A stretch of DNA of 5,275 nt from NCBI GenBank assembly GCA_030642205.1, contig DAOWOF010000173.1, positions 1 through 5,275 on the forward strand. Reading direction: 5' to 3'. Of this stretch, positions 1 through 5,275 are shown piece by piece; positions within the stretch are counted from its first letter, which is position 1, and each line of letters starts with the position of its first letter. The position numbers were made by a program, and so were the translations under genes. Below the pieces are notes generated by a model, which worked only from the letters and a program-made list of their open reading frames with translations, was not told where the DNA came from and did not search any database. Source of the DNA: Desulfobacteraceae bacterium (GTDB lineage Bacteria; Desulfobacterota; DSM-4660; Desulfatiglandales; Desulfatiglandaceae).

Positions 1-1097
1 AGGAGGAAGCTAAGGAGGAAGTTAAGGAGGAAGTTAAGGAGGAGGTTAAGAAGGAAGTTAAGGAGGAAGTTAAGGAGGAGGTTAAGGAGGAGGTTAAGGA
101 GGAGGTTAAGGAGACAGTTAAAGATGACCTTAAACAGGAAATTAACGAGGTTGTTAATAGAAAGAATAAAGGAAATAACAAGCCGTCTATTTTTCAAAGA
201 TTACGACATGGATTAGCCAAGACCAGATCACATCTGTCTGATAGACTGGATGTTTTATTTTTGGGTAAAAAAGAAATAACAGATGATCTTCTTGACGATT
301 TGGAAGAGATCTTGATTACATCTGATATTGGAGTTTCCACTACACAGTTATTGATGGATTCTCTGAAAAAAAAGGTAGCTAGAAAAGAACTGGACAATCC
401 TAACCGCCTAAAAGCTATTTTGACACAAGAAATTCAGGATCTGCTTGAAATCGCATCTATTGATCATCCTGTACCCAAGCCTGGCGAGCCGTTGGTTATC
501 ATGGTGATTGGTGTTAACGGAGTTGGAAAAACTACAACCATTGGAAAGGCAGCCAATTATTTTAAAATGCAGGGTAAGTCTGTAATGCTGGTAGCCGCTG
601 ATACCTTTAGGGCTGCGGCTGTTGAACAACTAGTTATATGGGGCGAAAGAGCCGGGGCAGATATCGTTAAGCAACAAACAGGAGCAGATCCATCAGCAGT
701 GGTTTATGATGCCATTTCAGCCGCATTGGTTAGAAAACCGGATGTGGTTCTTATTGATACAGCAGGACGACTTCATACCCAAATAAATCTTATGGATGAA
801 ATACAAAAAATACATAGAGTGGCCAACCGAAAGCTTTTGGGTGCGCCTCATGAAGTATGGCTGGTGCTCGATTCGACCACTGGTCAGAATGCTATTTCTC
901 AGGCCGAAATATTTCACAAATCTTTGGGCGTAACAGACATTATTTTGACAAAGTTGGATGGTACAGCCAAGGGAGGCGTAGTAATAGGGATTTCGCAACA
1001 GTTGCAGATCCCTATTAAATTTATTGGTATTGGTGAAAAAGTAGATGATCTACGGCCTTTTATCGCGGCAGATTTTGTCAAGGCTATCTTTGAATGA
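1..1097 (+). CDS. ftsY: FtsY, signal recognition particle receptor GTPase (5' end outside window)
   Basis: FtsY is the bacterial SRP receptor. It docks SRP-ribosome-nascent chain complexes at the inner membrane and undergoes reciprocal GTP hydrolysis with Ffh. The frame is open from base 3; the true start lies upstream. Of the 364 visible residues, 1-60 are a charged A-domain remnant made largely of EEVK repeats. Residues 61-87 form the conserved amphipathic helix at the start of the N domain (FQRLRHGLAKT), a known lipid-contact element in this family. The N domain follows to about residue 165, then the G domain. Visible GTPase motifs are the P-loop GVNGVGKT (bases 510-533), DTFRAAA, DTAGR, TKLDGTAKGG and the closing GIGEKVDDLRPF. 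The NG core looks complete, ending in TGA at 1095-1097. The TTG at 261 is not the start, because conserved N-domain sequence lies before it. The last 14 bp overlap rsmE on the other strand. Identification as FtsY rather than Ffh rests on the N-terminal acidic region, the absence of an M domain, and the NG sequence. Confidence 0.97.
   Translation, partial: EEAKEEVKEEVKEEVKKEVKEEVKEEVKEEVKEEVKETVKDDLKQEINEVVNRKNKGNNKPSIFQRLRHGLAKTRSHLSDRLDVLFLGKKEITDDLLDDLEEILITSDIGVSTTQLLMDSLKKKVARKELDNPNRLKAILTQEIQDLLEIASIDHPVPKPGEPLVIMVIGVNGVGKTTTIGKAANYFKMQGKSVMLVAADTFRAAAVEQLVIWGERAGADIVKQQTGADPSAVVYDAISAALVRKPDVVLIDTAGRLHTQINLMDEIQKIHRVANRKLLGAPHEVWLVLDSTTGQNAISQAEIFHKSLGVTDIILTKLDGTAKGGVVIGISQQLQIPIKFIGIGEKVDDLRPFIAADFVKAIFE
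3..122 (+). repeat. 12-bp tandem repeat encoding EEVK in the FtsY A domain
   Basis: Ten consecutive 12-bp units with consensus GAGGARGTTAAG are in register with the ftsY reading frame and probably continue beyond the left edge. Unit translations in order are EEAK, EEVK, EEVK, EEVK, KEVK, EEVK, EEVK, EEVK, EEVK and ETVK. They decay into DDLK, QEIN and EVVN up to base 158. Units differ almost only at the second Glu codon (GAA or GAG), which points to recent unit duplication. The plus strand is almost free of C. Each junction between units reads TAAGGAGG, the full complement of the 16S rRNA 3' end, except at units 5 and 10. An acidic, poorly conserved A domain is normal for FtsY; a near-perfect tetrapeptide array is not something I would expect as standard. 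Confidence 0.95.
982..1017. other. Strong stem-loop in the 3' part of ftsY, antisense side of the rsmE 3' region
   Basis: TAATAGGGAT at 982-991 is a perfect 10-bp inverted repeat of ATCCCTATTA at 1008-1017. Inside the loop a second helix is possible, GCAA (995-998) with TTGC (1002-1005), closing a 3-nt loop. The structure could form in ftsY mRNA, about 80 nt before its stop. It could also form in the opposing transcript, 66 nt beyond the rsmE stop. Neither side is followed by a clear U-tract, so it is not called an intrinsic terminator. It could be an mRNA 3'-end stabiliser or processing site, or a coincidence of codon choice in the conserved ISQQLQIPIKF segment. Confidence 0.5.
1084..1097. 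other. Tail-to-tail overlap of ftsY and rsmE stops
   Basis: The two coding sequences converge and share 14 bp. The ftsY stop TGA is at 1095-1097, and the rsmE stop TAG (minus strand) is at 1084-1086. The minus strand has a second in-frame stop, TGA, at 1078-1080, two codons after the rsmE stop. No room exists for a terminator between the genes, so each transcript must end inside the other gene or form antisense to it. Confidence 0.95.
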
Positions 1098-1842
1098 TAA
1101 AACCGAGATCTCCCAACTCATATTGCGCGAGTGTTACCAAAGCGATGCCCGCAGTCTCTCCTCTTAAAATTCTGCTGCCCATGGAGATTGGTATAAAGCC
1201 GGCATCTTTGGCTAATTTTATTTCATTATGATCAAATCCTCCTTCGGGACCTATAAGGCCTACAAGCCTGCTTGCATTTTTGGAAGACTTGAGAATGGTT
1301 TTAAAATCCTGTTTGATTTCTTTTTCCCATAAGATTATCTTTACTATGTCTTGTGATGACCATTTCTCCAGTAATTCATTAAATGAGCATGGTTTTTCAA
1401 TAACAGCCGGAATAAATCGGCCTGATTGTTTTGCCGCGGCAAGGCTTATCTTGTGCCAATGGGTTGTTTTATGCCTGACCCTGTCTTGTTCAAGTTTGAT
1501 TGTTGAGTATTTGCTGTTGAATGGGTAGATGTAATCTACTCCAAGCTCAGTCGTTTTCTGGATCAGATAATCCATTGGCTTTGATTTGAGGATAGCTTGA
1601 CAAAGGTGGATTTCAACAGAAGAATGGGGGGGGGCATCTAAAGCGCTTTCAAGCCTGGCTTTTATCTCATGGGGACTGACCTCTATCAAGGAAGCCATGT
1701 ACGCGAGACCTTTGCCATCCATTAAAATTACCTTGTCTCCCTGCCTCATACGCAAGACTTTAACTATATGCCTCGCTTCCTGCCCCTTTATGGAACAGGT
1801 TTGCATTCCTTTGTCGAGGTTATCAACAAAAAACCTTCTCAA
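1084..1842 (-). CDS. rsmE: RsmE, 16S rRNA (uracil-1498-N3) methyltransferase
   Basis: RsmE transfers a methyl group from S-adenosylmethionine to N3 of U1498 in helix 44 of 16S rRNA, acting on the 30S subunit in the cytoplasm as a SPOUT (trefoil-knot) dimer. The 252-residue length is normal. Residues 1-70 form the PUA-like RNA-binding domain, starting MRRFFV and with HIVKVLRMRQGD at 25-36. The SPOUT domain follows, with QKTTELGV (95-102), the WHKISLAAAKQSGRFIP block (129-145), the GPEGGF cofactor loop (198-203) and MGSRILRGETA (221-231). The start is TTG at 1842. It is chosen because the conserved RRFFV begins there, an AAGGAGG lies 8 nt upstream, and the previous in-frame codons are ACG and the RND stop. 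It is the last gene of the efflux operon, 3 nt after the RND gene. A C9 tract encodes residues 70-73 at the domain junction. Confidence 0.95.
   Translation of the reverse strand: MRRFFVDNLDKGMQTCSIKGQEARHIVKVLRMRQGDKVILMDGKGLAYMASLIEVSPHEIKARLESALDAPPHSSVEIHLCQAILKSKPMDYLIQKTTELGVDYIYPFNSKYSTIKLEQDRVRHKTTHWHKISLAAAKQSGRFIPAVIEKPCSFNELLEKWSSQDIVKIILWEKEIKQDFKTILKSSKNASRLVGLIGPEGGFDHNEIKLAKDAGFIPISMGSRILRGETAGIALVTLAQYELGDLGFIIQR
1626..1634 (-). repeat. C9 homopolymer within rsmE
   Basis: Nine consecutive G on the plus strand (C on the coding strand) encode Ala70-Pro71-Pro72-His73, between the PUA-like and SPOUT domains. Tracts of this length are prone to slippage. One added C would bring a TGA in frame five codons after Pro72, removing the whole catalytic domain. 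The frame as given is intact. Confidence 0.9.
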
Positions 1843-1845
1843 CGT

Positions 1846-4800
1846 CTAAGCCTCCTTGCTATTTTCGGGAATCAGAGAGGAAGATTTTTCCTTGCCCTCT
1901 TCTTGCCTTTTTAAAAAGATATAAATCAATGCCGGAACGGCTATAACAGACAAGATAGTAGAAGAAATTATTCCAAATATGAGAGAAATAGCCATACCGC
2001 TAAAGACCAGATCTTTAAACATGATAAGCGAGCCCAGTATGATTGCCAGGGCGGTCAAAACAATCGGTCTTAGCCGTACGGATCCTGCTTCAATCACTGC
2101 CTCTCTGAGCGTCATGCCTTTTCCAAGATTATTTAAAACAAAATCAATTATCAATAATGAACTGCGAACCAGTACACCTGCCAGAGCGACAACTCCAATA
2201 TTAGATGACATGGAATAAGGTTCTCCCAGGATCCAGTGACCAGGAAAAACACCTATAATACCAAGCGGAATTGCAGCCATGGCCAGCAAGGGCAACATAA
2301 AGGAACGATAATATGCCACAAGCAGTAAAAAAACCAGTGTTAAGGATAAGAGGAGGGAGAATAGCAGATCCCTGAACACATCAAGTGTAAGCCGCATATC
2401 GCCATCCCATAAAAGCTGATAGCCATCAATTGTATCTGGGACAGTGGAATCAATACTCAGATTAGCAGTTTTTAATTTGCCATCACCTGCAATCGCATAT
2501 CCATTTAATCGTTTATCAAGGTCAAGAACAGCATAGATAGGGGATGCTTCGTGCATTTCAGCGCCTACAAAGGTTACCGGCTCATTATCTTTATGGAATA
2601 TTGGTCTGTCTTTTACAGCCGTGATAATTTGTGTAAGTTCAGAAAGGGGAATGTTTTGATTGGCCTGATTTGTAATAAATATTTTTGCCAGCAATTCAGG
2701 ATCAATCTTATGCCTGCGAGGAACATAAACCCTGATTGGAACAGGATTTCTTTCTGATTTGATATGCGCTACCCCCATAATTTCTCCTTCAACAAGACGA
2801 CGAAGAGTGAGGGCTACCTGGGCTGTGGTTACTCCAGACAAAGCTGCTTTTTCCTTGTCAACAACTACACGAAATTCTCTGACATCTTCAATTTCACTAT
2901 CATAGATGTCAACCACATCAAATGTCTTTTTGAATTCAGATTTAACCATCCTGGAAAGCGATCTTAATTTTTCTGAATCAGGCCCATAGATTTCAGCTAA
3001 AAGGGCAGAGGGTACGGGAGGGCCAGGAGGCGCTTCAATTAATCTTGTGGATGATCCAGGATAATCTTTTTGGATATCTTTAATAAGCGGGCGTAAATCC
3101 CTCACAATTTCAACCGATGTCTTTTTTCTCAGATGTTTATTAACCAGATTAACTCTTATTTCCGCTACATTGGAGCCAATCTTATTCTTTGTGCCACGAA
3201 GAAGTCCTGAAAAATCAATTACTCCTCCTGAACCTGCATATACCTGATAATCTGTAACATAAGGTTCCTGCCGCAGGAGTCTGCCAATTTCTCTACAAAC
3301 CCGGTCTGTCTCTTCAATAGGAGTATTCGCAGGCATATCCAGTTCGATACAAAATGTGTTCTTATCATCTTTTGACATGATTGAAATTCCAACCCCCAGG
3401 GAGGATACGGGACCGCCCACACCTTGTGGACGTATAAATTGCCAAAGAGGCTGTGCCAAAGAACATATAAATAAAAGAGCAATCATTGCAAAAGTAATCC
3501 GGCGTATTTTTTTATTATCAATTACAGGTGTAATCATTCTATAGTAAAGACGATGAAGAATGGTTTTTGGATGATGAGTATTTGAATCCTTCTGACCTTC
3601 CATTTTCAGCCATTTATAAGCAGCCCATGGAGTGACGGTGTATGCCAGAAAAATCGATGCCAACATTGCTACCGGAACATTAAAGGTGATAGGAAAGACA
3701 AATGGCTTTGACATGCCTGTAAGGAGGGTCAGAGAGCTAAAGACAAGCATTACCGCGAATGTCGCGAGATTTGTGGGATTGGCAATCTCATTAACCGCGA
3801 GAACTGTGGCTGTAGCCTTATCCAGTTTGCCAGGATTGGAATAATGTCTGTGGATGTTTTCTATGACTACAATTGAAGCGTCAACCATAAGACCCAAAGC
3901 TACCAGGAGTCCAAGAAGAGTAATTCGGTTAATAGTCGGCCCAACAAATAGATCTGTTCCCAATGTCAGAGCCAGGATGAGTGGCACAGAAATGCCAATG
4001 ATAATTGCTTCCTTTATTCCAAGAAACAGAGCCATGACAATAAATATAATCAATATGGAAATACCCAGATGTTCTATCAAGGTATTTACTGTATCATTCG
4101 CATTTTTACCATCATCTCTGGTAACCACCACATTTACTTCTGAAGGAATAAAATTATTCTTCATCCTTTCAATCCGTTCAAGGATGTCTTTTCCCGCAAA
4201 TACAGCATTAACTCCCTTTTTTTTTGAAACAGCGATTGTTACAGCAGGCATCTCAGGATCATGACTTTTTCCAAATCGTGGATCCGCAGGACCAAAAGCA
4301 AAACGTGAAACGGCTTTTCTTTCTGATGTCGGGGCATCTTTAACAAGAGCAATGTCTTCGATATAAATGGGTCGGCCCTGATGGCTTCCCACTATAAGAC
4401 GGGCAATATCATCTTTTGTAGTAAAAAAACCGTCTATAAAAAGAGCATTGGTTAATCTTCCTTTGACAATACTTCCTACTGGTCCCGCAATATTCCCTGC
4501 AGATAGCATGAGTTTCATCTGATCAAGAGAAATACCATAGGCCTGAAGGCGCTCCGGATCAATTTCTACAAGGATTTCCCTGTCTCTTCCCCCTGAGACA
4601 AAAGACAAGGAAATATCTTCAAGGCTTCGCAATCGATCGATTACCAGATCTGCTAAATGCTTGAGAGCAAGATCATCATAAACTTCAGATGAAAGAGTAA
4701 CTGTTACGATCGGAACGTCATCCACATCTATACTTTTTACAATTGCTTCACTGGCGCCAGGGGGAAAGAATCCTTTACTTGACCTCATTTTATCGTAAAG

Positions 4801-5139
4801 CTTGGTCAAGGATTTTTCTTTATCCTCACCAACCTCAAACAGTACAGTTACCATGGCCATGGAATTCATTGCAGTTCCCAGAATATGGTCAACTCCTGAC
4901 ATCTCACTGACCAATCCTTCAAGGGGTGTCAGCAGTTGTTTTTCAACTTCCACAGCTGAAGCGCCGGGAAGAAAAATCCATACCTCAGCGGCGGGCACCA
5001 GGATTTGTGGATTCTCTTCTCTTGGAGTCAGGGCAATTGAAACACTACCAACAAGAAGGCATGCCAGGATAAGTAAGACTGTAAGCTTGGAAGTAAGAAA
5101 ATATTGTGTACATTTGCCTGTCCAAATCAGATAATTCAT
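1846..5139 (-). CDS. RND-family efflux permease (AcrB/ACR_tran type), complete
   Basis: This is the proton-driven inner-membrane pump of a tripartite export system, expected to act as a trimer with a periplasmic adaptor and an outer-membrane channel. The 1097 residues show the family's duplicated plan. TM1 is about 17-36, the first periplasmic domain 40-345, TM2-TM6 about 356-505, and a cytoplasmic linker 506-548. TM7 is about 549-569, the second periplasmic domain 570-922, TM8-TM12 about 923-1077, and a charged C-terminal tail follows. Family marks include IEENPQ-like PREENPQ (39-45), LDMPANTPIEETDRV (600-613) and APPGPPVPSALLAEIYGP (703-720). TM4 reads GLMVDASIVVIEN (416-428) with one Asp (D420), where AcrB has two. 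TM10 reads GVLVRSSLLIIDF (988-1000), with Arg992 where AcrB has Lys940. The start is ATG at 5139, with GGAG 10 nt upstream and TAA immediately before it, so no longer start is possible. Substrate cannot be told from sequence; the motifs differ from both AcrB and CusA. Confidence 0.95.
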   Translation of the reverse strand: MNYLIWTGKCTQYFLTSKLTVLLILACLLVGSVSIALTPREENPQILVPAAEVWIFLPGASAVEVEKQLLTPLEGLVSEMSGVDHILGTAMNSMAMVTVLFEVGEDKEKSLTKLYDKMRSSKGFFPPGASEAIVKSIDVDDVPIVTVTLSSEVYDDLALKHLADLVIDRLRSLEDISLSFVSGGRDREILVEIDPERLQAYGISLDQMKLMLSAGNIAGPVGSIVKGRLTNALFIDGFFTTKDDIARLIVGSHQGRPIYIEDIALVKDAPTSERKAVSRFAFGPADPRFGKSHDPEMPAVTIAVSKKKGVNAVFAGKDILERIERMKNNFIPSEVNVVVTRDDGKNANDTVNTLIEHLGISILIIFIVMALFLGIKEAIIIGISVPLILALTLGTDLFVGPTINRITLLGLLVALGLMVDASIVVIENIHRHYSNPGKLDKATATVLAVNEIANPTNLATFAVMLVFSSLTLLTGMSKPFVFPITFNVPVAMLASIFLAYTVTPWAAYKWLKMEGQKDSNTHHPKTILHRLYYRMITPVIDNKKIRRITFAMIALLFICSLAQPLWQFIRPQGVGGPVSSLGVGISIMSKDDKNTFCIELDMPANTPIEETDRVCREIGRLLRQEPYVTDYQVYAGSGGVIDFSGLLRGTKNKIGSNVAEIRVNLVNKHLRKKTSVEIVRDLRPLIKDIQKDYPGSSTRLIEAPPGPPVPSALLAEIYGPDSEKLRSLSRMVKSEFKKTFDVVDIYDSEIEDVREFRVVVDKEKAALSGVTTAQVALTLRRLVEGEIMGVAHIKSERNPVPIRVYVPRRHKIDPELLAKIFITNQANQNIPLSELTQIITAVKDRPIFHKDNEPVTFVGAEMHEASPIYAVLDLDKRLNGYAIAGDGKLKTANLSIDSTVPDTIDGYQLLWDGDMRLTLDVFRDLLFSLLLSLTLVFLLLVAYYRSFMLPLLAMAAIPLGIIGVFPGHWILGEPYSMSSNIGVVALAGVLVRSSLLIIDFVLNNLGKGMTLREAVIEAGSVRLRPIVLTALAIILGSLIMFKDLVFSGMAISLIFGIISSTILSVIAVPALIYIFLKRQEEGKEKSSSLIPENSKEA
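1851..1857 (-). promoter_or_regulatory. rsmE ribosome binding site inside the end of the RND gene
   Basis: On the minus strand AAGGAGG overlaps the Lys-Glu-Ala end of the RND coding sequence and sits 8 nt before the TTG start of rsmE. The RND stop TAG lies between the two. This near-perfect Shine-Dalgarno decides the TTG start and implies that RND translation brings ribosomes to rsmE. It also shows that this organism uses the AAGGAGG motif that is repeated inside ftsY. Confidence 0.85.
4217..4225 (-). repeat. A9 homopolymer within the RND gene
   Basis: Nine A on the coding strand cover the last base of Ser305 and Lys306-308 in the first periplasmic domain (TCA AAA AAA AAG). This includes the classic slippery heptamer A AAA AAG. 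A -1 slip would meet a TAA at 4210-4208 after two codons. The frame as given is intact. Confidence 0.85.
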
Positions 5140-5149
5140 TTAAAAGTAT

Positions 5150-5153
5150 CTCC
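5150..5153 (-). promoter_or_regulatory. RND gene ribosome binding site
   Basis: GGAG (within CGGAGAT) lies in the 18-nt gap after the upstream gene's stop and 10 nt before the ATG at 5139. Spacing is slightly long and the match is weaker than that of rsmE. Confidence 0.6.
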
Positions 5154-5157
5154 GATT

Positions 5158-5275
5158 CTATTGTACGAATATAACATCTTTCTTTAATTGAGGATCAGCC
5201 ATGGCAACAAATATTTCCCCCCCTTTAAAACCTGCGGTAATCACTAATAGATTCAGCCATTGTCTTCCAACTCCC
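5158..5275 (-). CDS. Probable periplasmic adaptor (membrane fusion protein) of the RND pump, C-terminal fragment
   Basis: This frame is open from the right edge to a TAG at 5160-5158 and gives 38 residues. The other two minus-strand frames hit stops within this stretch. The fragment contains WLNLLVITAGFKGGEIFVAM and ends in KKDVIFVQ. The pattern of a short strand, a GF/GL-x-x-G-E/D turn, a V-rich strand, a Leu-Lys segment and a final V-x-V strand matches the C-terminal membrane-proximal domain of AcrA/HlyD-type adaptors. Position supports this: it lies 18 nt upstream of, and in the same orientation as, the RND permease, where adaptor genes usually sit. A C7 tract (5217-5223) encodes Gly-Gly. 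The call rests on few residues plus context; the N-terminal lipoyl and hairpin domains are outside the window. Confidence 0.65.
   Translation of the reverse strand, partial: GVGRQWLNLLVITAGFKGGEIFVAMADPQLKKDVIFVQ

Noticed and set aside
3..122. The 12-bp array as a CRISPR or iteron-type element
   Set aside because: Units are contiguous without spacers, in register with the ftsY frame, and translate to a continuous charged helix.
1..123. Alternative reading of the repeat in the shifted frame as an Arg-Arg-Lys-Leu polypeptide
   Set aside because: This frame is open only because the repeat is purine-rich, and it ends at 216; the EEVK frame continues into FtsY.
261..263. TTG as the start of ftsY
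   Set aside because: The frame is open upstream to the window edge, and conserved FtsY N-domain sequence (FQRLRHGLAKT) precedes it.
1197..1220. AGCC/GGCT inverted repeat followed by a T-rich stretch downstream of ftsY, considered as a ftsY terminator
   Set aside because: Only a 4-bp stem with a 9-nt loop, and the T-run is interrupted. It lies in rsmE coding sequence and does not meet intrinsic terminator standards.
3854..4264. 136-codon plus-strand open frame opposite the RND gene
   Set aside because: Antisense shadow of a well-supported membrane protein gene; no family resemblance in its translation.
4851..4862. 12-bp palindrome CCATGGCCATGG in the RND gene
   Set aside because: It is explained by the codons for Met-Ala-Met-Val in a conserved family segment; no partner site or regulatory position.
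4802..5134. 110-codon plus-strand open frame opposite the RND gene N-terminus
   Set aside because: Mirror frame of the RND coding sequence; composition is low-complexity Ser/Thr/Arg and no domain is recognisable.

Overview
The window is bacterial chromosome, slightly AT-rich by eye, with dense ordinary housekeeping-type coding and no sign of phage, IS, CRISPR, tRNA or rRNA. The FtsY NG-domain sequence, the RsmE next to it and the RND subfamily look like those of anaerobic Deltaproteobacteria (Desulfobacterota, perhaps Desulfobacterales). This is inference from remembered family resemblance, not from a search.

Layout. From the left edge to 1097, plus strand, runs the 3' part of ftsY, the SRP receptor GTPase. 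Its acidic N-terminal A domain is built here from a 12-bp tandem repeat (about 3-122) encoding Glu-Glu-Val-Lys. The ftsY stop overlaps, tail to tail by 14 bp, the end of a minus-strand operon that fills the rest of the window. Read in its own direction, that operon holds the last 38 codons of a probable periplasmic adaptor (membrane fusion) protein (5275-5158), a complete 1097-residue RND efflux permease (5139-1846), and rsmE, the 16S rRNA m3U1498 methyltransferase (1842-1084). The gaps are 18 nt and 3 nt. rsmE uses a TTG start whose Shine-Dalgarno (AAGGAGG) lies in the last codons of the RND gene, so the two are probably translationally coupled.

How the genes work together. The adaptor and RND permease would form the inner-membrane and periplasmic parts of a proton-driven tripartite export pump; an outer-membrane channel gene is not in view. 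rsmE seems to ride on the pump's transcript without a functional link. FtsY belongs to a separate, opposing transcription unit. There is no intergenic stretch longer than 18 nt, so no promoter or classical terminator could be placed.

I see no clearly new multi-gene system. The observation most worth a second look is the ftsY repeat: at the RNA level it carries seven exact copies of the full anti-SD complement TAAGGAGG inside the coding frame, at multiples of 12 nt. Others are a strong hairpin in the convergent zone, a C9 tract in rsmE, and an altered TM4 proton-relay motif in the RND pump.
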